NCBI GenBank assembly: GCA_021775195.1 | Contig: JAJFIG010000234.1 | Span: 1-6,897 of the forward strand | From: Rhodospirillales bacterium | GTDB taxonomy: Bacteria > Pseudomonadota > Alphaproteobacteria > Rhodospirillales > 2-02-FULL-58-16 | Length of the DNA stretch: 6,897 bases | Direction: 5' to 3' | Shown: positions 1 through 5,964 of the stretch, piece after piece | Position numbering within the stretch: position 1 is the first letter of the stretch | How the letters are laid out: every line of letters begins with the position of its first letter | Translations under genes and position numbers: made by a program | Notes under the pieces: generated by a model | What the model was told of the DNA's origin: nothing | Seen by the model: only the letters and a program-made list of their open reading frames with translations | Database searches by the model: none

Positions 1-752
1 CAGACGCCGGGCAGATCGCGGACGACCGGAAAGCGATCGCTTGCATAGTCCTCATCAAACCGGAAATGGACGACCTTGTGATTGGTAATGTCATACGGGT
101 AATGGACGTCGACCGTTGCGGTGATCGCGTTGGTCCACACGCCGGCTGCCACGATGACCGCATCGGCGGAGATCACGCCGTCGTCCGTCTCGACGCCATC
201 AACCCGGTCGGCTCGGGATTCCACCAGACGCCGGACGGAGACACCCTGGCGAATCTCGACACCCAGTTTGCGCGCCGCCCCGGCATAGCCCATGGTCGTC
301 AAATGGGGGTCGGCGTACCCCGATAACGGCTCGAAAGCAGCCCCGGCGATCCGGTCGGGGTTGAGCCGTGGGTGAATTTCCAGAGCCTGACGAGGGTCGA
401 TCAACTCGACTTCGGCGCCGGCATCCTGTTGCAGGCGGATATTGCTTTCGAAATCATCCAGCTTTTCGGCGTCCGAGTAGATCAGATAGCCACACTGCAC
501 GAACCCCGACGTAACGCCCACCTGCGCGACGAAGTCGGCCAGGATATCGCGCCCGATGGTGGCCATGCGGCAGGTCAGGGGATTTGAATAATGGGTGCGG
601 ACGATGGCGCAACTTTTTGCCGTATCGCCCGAGCAAATGGCCCCTTTTTCCAGCACCAGAACGTCGCGAACGCCCAGTTTGGCGAGGTTGTACGCAATGG
701 AGCAGCCGACCACGCCGCCACCGATGATGATCGTCTGATACCGTCTTCCCAT
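1..752 (-). CDS. FAD-dependent amine oxidoreductase, DAO/sarcosine oxidase beta-like family (partial, N-terminal part)
   Basis: The minus strand is open from an ATG at 752 to the window edge, giving 250 residues; the C-terminal part (perhaps 130-180 residues by family length) is outside. Residues 7-16 (TIIIGGGVVG) form the first beta strand and the GxGxxG dinucleotide-binding loop, and E35 in VLVLEKG is at the position that normally holds the FAD ribose. The segment around residues 41-56 (SGDTAKSCAIVRTHYS) is typical of sarcosine oxidase beta and dimethylglycine dehydrogenase-like flavoproteins. VAAGVWTN at 201-208 is the second FAD-contacting motif. The family oxidises secondary or tertiary amines or amino acids in the cytoplasm; the substrate cannot be told here. 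Three in-frame ATGs (758, 755, 752) follow AAGGGAG at 761-767; the 5-8 nt spacing favours 755 or 752. It is divergent from the GntR gene, with operator-like palindromes in between. Confidence 0.88.
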   Translation of the reverse strand, partial: MGRRYQTIIIGGGVVGCSIAYNLAKLGVRDVLVLEKGAICSGDTAKSCAIVRTHYSNPLTCRMATIGRDILADFVAQVGVTSGFVQCGYLIYSDAEKLDDFESNIRLQQDAGAEVELIDPRQALEIHPRLNPDRIAGAAFEPLSGYADPHLTTMGYAGAARKLGVEIRQGVSVRRLVESRADRVDGVETDDGVISADAVIVAAGVWTNAITATVDVHYPYDITNHKVVHFRFDEDYASDRFPVVRDLPGV

Positions 753-809
753 CATCATCTCTCCCTTGGCAAACTGTTGCTGTTTCGGCCACGTCGCGCA
801 GGCGCCCAC

Positions 810-837
810 TTGACAGACAAAAGTCCCGAGGCATAGT
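810..837 (+). promoter_or_regulatory. Candidate sigma70-type promoter for the GntR gene
   Basis: A perfect TTGACA at 810-815 is followed after 16 bp by CATAGT at 832-837, which matches four of six -10 consensus bases. Transcription would start near 844, so both operator copies (855-868 and 879-892) would lie just downstream, where a bound repressor could block escape. An alternative is a -10 at 861-866 (TATACC) inside the first operator, which would place the transcript start at or next to the ATG at 874 and give a leaderless mRNA. The lack of a Shine-Dalgarno sequence before 874 fits that second model. The sequence alone does not decide between them. Confidence 0.35.
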
Positions 838-854
838 GTCCGTCACGGAAACTA

Positions 855-868
855 GTGGACTATACCAA
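855..868. promoter_or_regulatory. Operator copy 1 for the GntR regulator
   Basis: GTGGACTATACCAA matches the perfect copy at 879-892 at 12 of 14 positions; the right half (CTATACCAA) is intact and the left half is degenerate. It ends 5 nt before the regulator's ATG. The GG-N-N-TA-N-ACC core is the type bound by HutC-subfamily GntR repressors such as PhnF, DasR and NagR. Its place in the divergent region means it could act on the regulator-ATPase unit and perhaps on the oxidoreductase gene. Confidence 0.7.
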
Positions 869-873
869 ATAAA

Positions 874-1689
874 ATGGATTGGTCTATACCAAGCAACGAG
901 CGCCGCGCCTGGGACCGCCGGGTTCCCTACTACCTGCGAATTCGAGATCGCTTCGCCGCGCTGATCGAAAAGGGGTCGCTGCTTCCGGGAACCAAACTGC
1001 CGCCCGAACGGGAACTAAGGGATCAGTTCCAGATCACCCGGGTAACGGCGCGTCAGGCCCTGACGCAGCTTGAGGCCGAGGGGCTCATTTTTCGAGAGAA
1101 CCGTCGCGGCTGGTTCGTCTCGCCACCGAGGATCCAATATGATCCGACCGCCAACGTCAGCTTCACCGAGAGCGTGTTGGCGCAGGGGCGAACGCCCTCC
1201 GCCACCGTCCTGTCGACGGAGCGGATGATCGCGTCCGCTCGGGAGAGCCAGTTCCTGGACGTCGAGGTCGGCGATCCGATATTTCTTATTCAGCGGCTTC
1301 GCTCGATCGATGGCCGGGCCGTGCTGCTCGAACACCTGCATGTGAACGCCGAACGCTGCCCGGGTCTCCTGGGTCTACCCCTTGACCGGTCGCTGACCGA
1401 GTTGATGTCCGAACATTACGGAATCAGCGAATACCGCCCGCACATCAACATGCGCCCCACCGCCCTGGCGGAACCACAGGCGCAAGCGCTGGGGGTCTCG
1501 CCCGGCGCACCCAGTCTCTATCTGTCGCGGATCATTTACGACCAGTTCGACAGCATCATCGAATTCGACCAGGAGTTCTGGCGCCACGACGCCCTCGAAA
1601 TATGCATCAACGTTCACCACCACCTATCGCCGGTACAGGCGGAGGGCGTGAACAATTCGCACGACGATATGCCGGAAACGTTGAGATGA
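874..1689 (+). CDS. GntR-family transcriptional regulator, HutC subfamily (wHTH plus UTRA)
   Basis: The 271-residue product has an N-terminal winged helix-turn-helix at about 18-83, with the family pattern [15 protein letters not shown] (38-52), the recognition-helix region [17 protein letters not shown] (54-70) and a wing at RENRRGWFV (74-82). Residues 92-248 form the UTRA effector-binding domain, ending in the typical [13 protein letters not shown] (231-243). It is probably a repressor released by the transported compound or a metabolite of it. The start at 874 leaves 17 residues before the first helix, and no better in-frame start exists. No Shine-Dalgarno sequence precedes it, so leaderless or weak initiation is possible. 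Operator copies lie on both sides of the start codon, one within codons 2-7, which argues for autoregulation. Its stop overlaps the start of the ATPase gene by ATGA. The true ligand is not known. Confidence 0.93.
   Translation: MDWSIPSNERRAWDRRVPYYLRIRDRFAALIEKGSLLPGTKLPPERELRDQFQITRVTARQALTQLEAEGLIFRENRRGWFVSPPRIQYDPTANVSFTESVLAQGRTPSATVLSTERMIASARESQFLDVEVGDPIFLIQRLRSIDGRAVLLEHLHVNAERCPGLLGLPLDRSLTELMSEHYGISEYRPHINMRPTALAEPQAQALGVSPGAPSLYLSRIIYDQFDSIIEFDQEFWRHDALEICINVHHHLSPVQAEGVNNSHDDMPETLR
879..892. promoter_or_regulatory. Operator copy 2, inside the start of the regulator gene
   Basis: TTGGTCTATACCAA is an almost perfect 14-bp inverted repeat (TTGGT/ACCAA arms, centre between 885 and 886). 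It lies within codons 2-7 of the regulator gene, 24 bp centre-to-centre from copy 1. A repressor bound here would act as a roadblock or block initiation if the transcript starts close to the ATG. Assignment to the neighbouring GntR protein is inferred from family operator type and from the repeated occurrence upstream of the binding-protein gene. Confidence 0.78.
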
Positions 1690-2441
1690 CCAACGAAACG
1701 CCCATCGTCGTCGTCAAGGATATCTGCAAGACCTTCAACATACCGGGACGTCCGCCCGTCCATGCACTGCGCAACGTCAGCAACCATGTGGCCAAGGGAG
1801 AAGTCCTGGTTGTGATAGGGCCCAGCGGGTCCGGGAAAAGCACGTTCCTGCGGGCGCTCAACGGACTCGAAACCATCGACAGCGGCAGTATCGTCATCGA
1901 TGGAGTCGAGCTTACGGCCGCCAAGGCCAACCTCAATCTGTTGCGCCAGGGGGTCGGCATGGTTTTCCAGCACTTCAACCTGTTCCAGCATAAAACGGCG
2001 CTGGAGAACCTCACTATGCCGCAGACAGTGGTCCTCAAGCGCTCACAGAGCGAAGCAGACGAAATCGGCCGCCGGCTGCTTGACCGGGTCGGCATCGGCG
2101 ACAAAGACGACAGCTATCCGAGCGAGCTTTCCGGCGGTCAGCAACAGCGGGTGGCGATCGCCCGGTCGCTGGCCATGAACCCGAAGGTCATGCTCTTCGA
2201 CGAGGCGACATCCGCGCTCGACCCGGAAACAGTCGGCGGCGTGCTCGATCTGATGAAGGAATTGGCCACCGAGGGCACGACCATGGTCGTTGTTACCCAC
2301 GAGATGGGCTTTGCCCGAGAAGCGGCCGATCGCGTTACCTTCATGGACGGCGGCGAGATCATCGAGGAAGGAACGCCCGACACCGTCTTCGACGATCCCC
2401 GACACGAACGCACACGCTCCTTCCTCAGTCAGATCATCTAG
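1686..2441 (+). CDS. Polar amino acid-type ABC transporter, ATP-binding subunit (GlnQ/HisP-like)
   Basis: The 251-residue product carries a full set of ABC ATPase motifs: Walker [10 protein letters not shown] (45-53), Q-loop at Q95 in VFQHFNLF, signature LSGGQQQR (148-155), Walker B VMLFDE (168-173), D-loop SALD (176-179) and H-loop H205 in VVTHEMGFA. The spacing and the VFQHFNLF and THEMGFA strings are typical of the polar amino acid uptake family, and the length is normal for it. It would dimerise on the inner membrane and power import through the two permeases downstream. The ATG at 1686 is preferred over an in-frame ATG at 1602, because the latter lies inside the regulator gene and adds 28 non-conserved residues. 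The ATGA overlap suggests translational coupling to the regulator. The gene is separated from its partner subunits by an operator-bearing gap. Confidence 0.95.
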   Translation: MTNETPIVVVKDICKTFNIPGRPPVHALRNVSNHVAKGEVLVVIGPSGSGKSTFLRALNGLETIDSGSIVIDGVELTAAKANLNLLRQGVGMVFQHFNLFQHKTALENLTMPQTVVLKRSQSEADEIGRRLLDRVGIGDKDDSYPSELSGGQQQRVAIARSLAMNPKVMLFDEATSALDPETVGGVLDLMKELATEGTTMVVVTHEMGFAREAADRVTFMDGGEIIEEGTPDTVFDDPRHERTRSFLSQII

Positions 2442-2471
2442 AGGATGGAATCCTGAATAAGAAGATGAGCT

Positions 2472-2485
2472 TTGGTATAGACCAG
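2472..2485. promoter_or_regulatory. Operator copy 3 upstream of the binding-protein gene
   Basis: TTGGTATAGACCAG keeps the GGT-N-TA-N-ACC core and differs from the perfect copy at 2495-2508 only at two positions. It is very similar to the TGGTATAGACCA type of site I recall for the HutC member PhnF. It sits about 120 bp before the binding-protein start codon, 23 bp centre-to-centre from copy 4. Confidence 0.78.
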
Positions 2486-2494
2486 ATTATTTCT

Positions 2495-2508
2495 TTGGTA
2501 TATACCAA
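2495..2508. promoter_or_regulatory. Operator copy 4 (perfect palindrome) upstream of the binding-protein gene
   Basis: TTGGTATATACCAA is a perfect 14-bp palindrome. With copy 3 it indicates a second regulated promoter, for the binding-protein/permease/isomerase unit, in the 152-bp gap after the ATPase gene. The exact -35 and -10 elements cannot be picked with confidence; the AT-rich palindrome centre (TATATA, 2499-2504) could itself overlap a -10 element. The rest of the gap, 2509-2575, shows nothing I can name before the ribosome binding site AAAGGGAG at 2576-2583. Confidence 0.82.
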
Positions 2509-2593
2509 CAGGATTGAAATGTTTGAAACTCCATCGCCAAGGCGACGCAGATCGCGAATGAGGGAGCAAGCGACCAAAGGGAGACTTTGAGAG

Positions 2594-3388
2594 ATGAAGA
2601 GATTCACAAAATTGTTCGGGTTGGGTCTGTGCGCGCTTGGGCTGAGTTCGTTTGCCCAGTCGGCGTCCGCGGACGTATTGAAGGAAATCGTCAAGCGCGG
2701 CGAATTGCGCGTCGCCGTTCAGACACAGGGACCGCCCGTGAGCTTCGTCGACAAGAACGGCACGCGCACTGGTTTCGCCATCGAGGTCGTCAAGATGATG
2801 GCCAAGGACATGGGTGTCGAGCTCAAGCTTCTCGATTACGACTGGAAGGGTTTGATCCCCGCCGTCAATTCCGGAAAGGCCGATTTCCTGGCCGCCGACA
2901 TGACGCCCAACGCCAAGCGTACGCTGGTCTTGAGCTTCACCGAGCCATACTTGTACAGCGACGTGGTTCTGTATTCGAAAAAGAAACAGTCGTTTGTGAA
3001 ATGGCAGGACGCCTGCAAGAAGGGTGTCTCCATCGGCGTCGTTCAGGGCAGCAGCAACGTCGGTCTGCTGAAGAAGAAGTGCCCCGATACGACCATCAAG
3101 GAGTTTGCCGGCGGCGGCGCCGCGGTTGCTCAGGCCGTTGCCGCCGATCGTGCCGACGCGGGCATCAACGACGTCGCCTCGGCCGCCGGGTATATGGTCG
3201 AGTACACAGACTTCCATATCCTTAAGGGGGCGCCGAAGCGCTGGCCCCTGAGTTTCGCCACCCGCCCCGATGAGCATCATCTGCTGCGCTGGATGGACAA
3301 CTACTTCATGCTGATCCGCAACGACGGACGCCTGGAAAAACTGGCTGCCTACTGGATGCGGGGACCGGTCTGGAAAAATGACCACTAG
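2594..3388 (+). CDS. Periplasmic solute-binding protein, family 3 (polar amino acid-type importer)
   Basis: The 264-residue product begins with a clear Sec signal peptide: positive MKRFTK, a hydrophobic core at about 7-20, and a probable cleavage after SASA (residue 26). The mature protein starts with DVLKEIVKRGELRVAV, the usual first strand of family-3 binding proteins. TPNAKRTLVLSFTEPYL (104-120) is the family signature; R109 aligns with the arginine that binds the ligand carboxylate in HisJ-type proteins, so an alpha-carboxylate ligand is likely. DAGIND (188-193) is the second lobe motif, with D193 the probable amine-binding acid. Cysteines at 141 and 163 could form a disulfide. AAAGGGAG at 2576-2583 is a plausible ribosome binding site 10 nt from the ATG. 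Two operators lie upstream and a terminator follows, so it probably has its own promoter and is made in excess over the permeases. The ligand is not identifiable. Confidence 0.94.
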   Translation: MKRFTKLFGLGLCALGLSSFAQSASADVLKEIVKRGELRVAVQTQGPPVSFVDKNGTRTGFAIEVVKMMAKDMGVELKLLDYDWKGLIPAVNSGKADFLAADMTPNAKRTLVLSFTEPYLYSDVVLYSKKKQSFVKWQDACKKGVSIGVVQGSSNVGLLKKKCPDTTIKEFAGGGAAVAQAVAADRADAGINDVASAAGYMVEYTDFHILKGAPKRWPLSFATRPDEHHLLRWMDNYFMLIRNDGRLEKLAAYWMRGPVWKNDH

Positions 3389-3415
3389 ACCGGGGCTCCC
3401 ATGAGTACGAACCTC

Positions 3416-3451
3416 GGAGGCTCTGCCGCAGCGGTAGAGCCTCCTTTTCTT
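3416..3451 (+). terminator. Intrinsic terminator/attenuator between the binding-protein and permease genes
   Basis: GGAGGCTCT at 3416-3424 pairs perfectly with AGAGCCTCC at 3436-3444. The stem extends inward by a G-T pair and CCG/CGG around a CAG triloop, giving about 13 bp, and TTTTCTT follows at 3445-3451. It begins 27 nt after the binding-protein stop codon and ends 31 nt before the first permease ATG. No new operator is seen after it, so the permeases and the isomerase are probably reached by read-through. This is a common way to make binding protein in excess, and the hairpin may also protect the upstream mRNA 3' end. Confidence 0.85.
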
Positions 3452-3482
3452 AGCCGTCAGGTCATTGAGGCGCGTTGCGGGC

Positions 3483-4166
3483 ATGGACTGGATTCTCGAC
3501 TTCTACAATTACCGGGTGGTCGGCCAATACCTGCCTGAGTTCGCCCGCGGGCTCGGATCAACGGCCTGGATTTCCCTGCTCGCCCTGGGAATTTCGCTTT
3601 CCGTCGGCACGATTGGCGCGATCATGCGGATGTCCGCCAACCCGGTGTTGTGGCGGATTGCCGCCGGCTACGTTCAGGCAATCCGTTCGACACCGCTGCT
3701 GATCCAAATTTACCTGATCTATTTCACCTTTCCGGCGCTGCCCCTGCTTGACCGCCGCCTGGACGAGCTCGAAGGGGGGATCATCGCACTTGGCCTCAAC
3801 GCCGGCGCCTACATGAGCGAGATCATCCGAGCTGGCATCGAATCCATCTCACGCGGCCAGGTCGAGGGCGCCCAGTCTGTCGGCATGACCTATCTGCAAC
3901 GCATGCGCCATGTCGTTCTGCCGCAGGCTTTCGCCCGCGTCGCCCCGCCGCTGCTCGGGCAGACGGCGGTCCTCATCAAGGACTCATCCCTGGTCAGCTT
4001 CATCGGCGTCTTCGAGTTGTTCGGCGCCGGCCTTGTCGTCCTCAACGAACGGCTGATGCCGAACGAGGGGTTTTTGACGGTCGCGGTCTGCTACCTGGTG
4101 ATCTACACCGTCATGCTGTCGGTGACGAAGTTCGCGCAGCGTCGTCTCGGCGGCGCCACGGGTTAG
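3483..4166 (+). CDS. Polar amino acid-type ABC transporter, permease subunit 1 (HisM/HisQ family)
   Basis: The 227-residue product is a hydrophobic inner-membrane protein with about five membrane segments (roughly 26-48, 60-85, 98-118, 160-182 and 195-215). The AIRSTPLLIQIYLIYF stretch (66-81) is the hallmark of His/Glu/Gln/Arg/opine permeases. The EAA loop that docks on the ATPase is at 128-149, ending in HVVLPQA. The ATG at 3483 is chosen because MDWILDF fits a short periplasmic N-terminus; a TTG at 3465 would add six residues. The ribosome binding site is poor (GAGG at 3467-3470, 12 nt away). It forms the channel together with the next gene, which is 10 nt downstream. Confidence 0.93.
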   Translation: MDWILDFYNYRVVGQYLPEFARGLGSTAWISLLALGISLSVGTIGAIMRMSANPVLWRIAAGYVQAIRSTPLLIQIYLIYFTFPALPLLDRRLDELEGGIIALGLNAGAYMSEIIRAGIESISRGQVEGAQSVGMTYLQRMRHVVLPQAFARVAPPLLGQTAVLIKDSSLVSFIGVFELFGAGLVVLNERLMPNEGFLTVAVCYLVIYTVMLSVTKFAQRRLGGATG

Positions 4167-4176
4167 GGAGGGGACC

Positions 4177-4845
4177 ATGTTCGACGTTATCTCATCGACC
4201 CTGCCGTTCCTCCTCGACGGCCTATGGATGACCTTCAAGATTTCCTTGATCACGATCTTTCTCGGCAGCCTGATCGGGGTCGTCGTGGGCATGCTGCGGA
4301 CCCTGGACTACGCCGTGATCACCTATCCGTTGGCGGCGTACATTCATGCGCTGCGCGGAACCCCGTTCCTGATCCACCTCTATCTCGTCTATTTCATGCT
4401 GCCGGCGACGGGGATCTCGTGGCTTCAGTTCGAAGCCTTTCCGGCGGCCGTCATTGCCCTCAGCCTGTATACCTCGACCTATGTCGCGGAAATCGTCCGC
4501 GCCGCCATCGAGGCCGTCCCGAGCGGCCAGACCGAGGCGGCGCGCTCCACCGGCATGACCGCCCTTCAATGCATGTGGCACGTGGTTTTGCCGCAGGCGG
4601 TGAAGATGATGATCCCGCCCATGGGCGGCGTCTACGTCATCATCATCAAGGGGACGTCCATCGTCTCGGTCATCGGCATCGCCGAACTGGTCCGGGCCGG
4701 TGAACACGCCACCCAACGCCATCCCAAGGAACTGATGGTGATCTACGGGATGACGGCGCTGTTGTACTTTGCGTACTGCTACCCGGTCCTCCGTATCGCA
4801 CGCTGGGCCGAGACCAAGTTCGGAAGCGTTCGGTTGCCGTCCTGA
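4177..4845 (+). CDS. Polar amino acid-type ABC transporter, permease subunit 2 (HisM/HisQ family)
   Basis: The 222-residue product is a paralogue of the preceding permease, with the matching ALRGTPFLIHLYLVYF segment (58-73) and an EAA loop at about 119-141 (TEAARSTGMTALQ ... HVVLPQA). About five membrane segments are expected, including 16-40, 50-75, 90-110, 150-172 and 188-206. A purine-rich AGGGAGGGG at 4165-4173 overlaps the stop of the first permease and is a strong ribosome binding site, so the two are almost certainly co-translated. Two different permeases with one ATPase match the heteromeric architecture of histidine, glutamine and opine importers. Substrate specificity cannot be inferred from the permeases. 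Confidence 0.93.
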   Translation: MFDVISSTLPFLLDGLWMTFKISLITIFLGSLIGVVVGMLRTLDYAVITYPLAAYIHALRGTPFLIHLYLVYFMLPATGISWLQFEAFPAAVIALSLYTSTYVAEIVRAAIEAVPSGQTEAARSTGMTALQCMWHVVLPQAVKMMIPPMGGVYVIIIKGTSIVSVIGIAELVRAGEHATQRHPKELMVIYGMTALLYFAYCYPVLRIARWAETKFGSVRLPS

Positions 4846-4890
4846 TCACGCCGCCGGGGGCCGGCAACTGCCATTGGGAATTTTACGACG

Positions 4891-5919
4891 ATGACGATAG
4901 AGAGAGTGGTCCAGTTAGGACTGCATAGCTTTAGTTTTGACCTCCATCGTCGCTACCAAGCGGGATTCGACGTCTACGCCCTGATCGATGCAGCGGCGGG
5001 GCTCGGCCTGTCGGGTGTTCATATCAGCCTGAATGACGAGAATTACCGATGGATTGGAGGCACGTCGGCCGACCGGCTGCGCGCCGTCGGCGCGGCCATC
5101 CGCGACAAGAGAATGTTCGTCGAAATTGATACCTCGGGCACCGATCCGGAACACCTGGTCAAGCTTCTCAATGCCGCCCGGCTGCTCGGGGCCGACCGAC
5201 TGCGAACCTACGTCACGGTCGCAGGGAGTCCCGAGGATCAGGCGTCGGCGGCGGTAGACGGGCTGCGCGCCGCCGCGCCCGTCGCAGAGGACCTCGGTGT
5301 TGTTCTTTTGCTTGAGAATCACGAAGATTTCACTGGCCAGGAAGTATTCCGCATTCTAGAGAAAGTGGATCATCCGTCGGTTGGCGCCGTCTACGATTTT
5401 GGCAACTCGATGATGGTCCTCGAGGACCCGATGGAGGCGGCGAGGGCGATGGCACCGTTCGTCCACACGGTGCACCTGAAGGACCACGTCCTGACGGTCG
5501 ACCCGGATGGCCCGGGCGCCACCGACGCGGAGAACACCATCGTCTGTGGCGTCTCCATCGGCCGAGGGAACATCGATATCGAGGCCATCCTCGGCTATCT
5601 TCTGGACAACGCCAGCTTGAACCGCTTGTGCATCCAGAGCGTCTACGGGTATCGGGCGCCGATCGCGAGGAACCGGTCCGAACTCGCCGGGTTGGAACGT
5701 CGGTACCCGGCATTCATCCGTGAAAATTGCATTTCCGACGCCTCCTTCTGCATCCTGGACGCCGAGGCGCTATTTCGTGCTGATCCCAGCCGGCTCCTCG
5801 ACTACGAGGAGCGCGCAGTGGCACTGGGAGTCGGAAAGGTGCGGGAGATCCTTGGCAATCTTGGCTTCCGAGCCGCCCGCAACGGCCTGTGTGGGGAATA
5901 TCAGCGGGAAAACATTTAG
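4891..5919 (+). CDS. TIM-barrel protein, sugar phosphate isomerase/epimerase superfamily (AP endonuclease 2-like)
   Basis: The 342-residue product opens with strand 1 as VQLGLHSFSF (7-16), followed by LGLSGVHISL (38-47) and later barrel strands. Candidate metal ligands in the usual order are E142 in LLLENHED, D169 in AVYDFGNS and H195 in HTVHLKD. The fourth ligand, normally a Glu on the last strand, falls near LCIQSVYGY (247-255), where Q249 seems to replace it. Members isomerise or epimerise sugars, inositol derivatives or hydroxy-acids with a divalent metal, so a role in processing part of the imported compound is plausible but not proven. It is longer than the usual 260-300 residues because of a helical tail after about 260. 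It lies 45 nt after permease 2 and probably belongs to the same transcript. The start has only a weak upstream GGGAA at 4876-4880. The stop codon lies in the arm of a palindrome. Confidence 0.85.
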   Translation: MTIERVVQLGLHSFSFDLHRRYQAGFDVYALIDAAAGLGLSGVHISLNDENYRWIGGTSADRLRAVGAAIRDKRMFVEIDTSGTDPEHLVKLLNAARLLGADRLRTYVTVAGSPEDQASAAVDGLRAAAPVAEDLGVVLLLENHEDFTGQEVFRILEKVDHPSVGAVYDFGNSMMVLEDPMEAARAMAPFVHTVHLKDHVLTVDPDGPGATDAENTIVCGVSIGRGNIDIEAILGYLLDNASLNRLCIQSVYGYRAPIARNRSELAGLERRYPAFIRENCISDASFCILDAEALFRADPSRLLDYEERAVALGVGKVREILGNLGFRAARNGLCGEYQRENI

Positions 5920-5964
5920 AGCTATATCCGGCCAAATGGAACCATTTAACCGGATGGCGCTCTA
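5917..5964. repeat. Palindromic element between convergent genes, probable dispersed repeat and bidirectional hairpin
   Basis: The whole gap between two convergent genes is an interrupted palindrome. The arms are TAGAGC (5917-5922) with GCTCTA (5959-5964), ATCCGG (5926-5931) with CCGGAT (5950-5955), and AAATGG (5934-5939) with CCATTT (5942-5947). The loops between them are small (3x3 and 2x2). Each outer arm supplies the TAG stop codon of one gene, on opposite strands. It can fold in either transcript and may block read-through or protect 3' ends. A clean U-tract is lacking on the plus strand; on the minus strand a TTTT follows after a short gap. The TAGAGC...ATCCGG...CCGGAT...GCTCTA pattern recalls short palindromic repeats scattered through alphaproteobacterial genomes, from memory and not checked. 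Confidence 0.75.

Noticed and set aside
454..846. A 130-residue minus-strand frame near the left end
   Set aside because: It is a shifted frame over the start of the FAD oxidoreductase, whose own frame shows the GxGxxG motif and continues to the window edge.
1602..1685. N-terminal extension of the ATPase from an ATG at 1602
   Set aside because: The 28 extra residues lie inside the regulator gene and resemble no ABC ATPase N-terminus; the ATG at 1686 gives the normal family length and an ATGA overlap.
2514..2528. Two TTGAAA strings upstream of the binding-protein gene as -35 elements
   Set aside because: No reasonable -10 sequence follows either one at 16-18 bp, so no promoter is called from them.
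2438..3484. A 348-residue open frame on the minus strand opposite the binding-protein gene
   Set aside because: It is antisense to a gene with a clear signal peptide and family motifs, shows no recognisable domain, and long antisense frames are common in GC-rich coding DNA.
4850..4866. GC-rich inverted repeat after the second permease
   Set aside because: The pairing is short and ambiguous and no T-run follows; the next gene is close enough to be in the same transcript.
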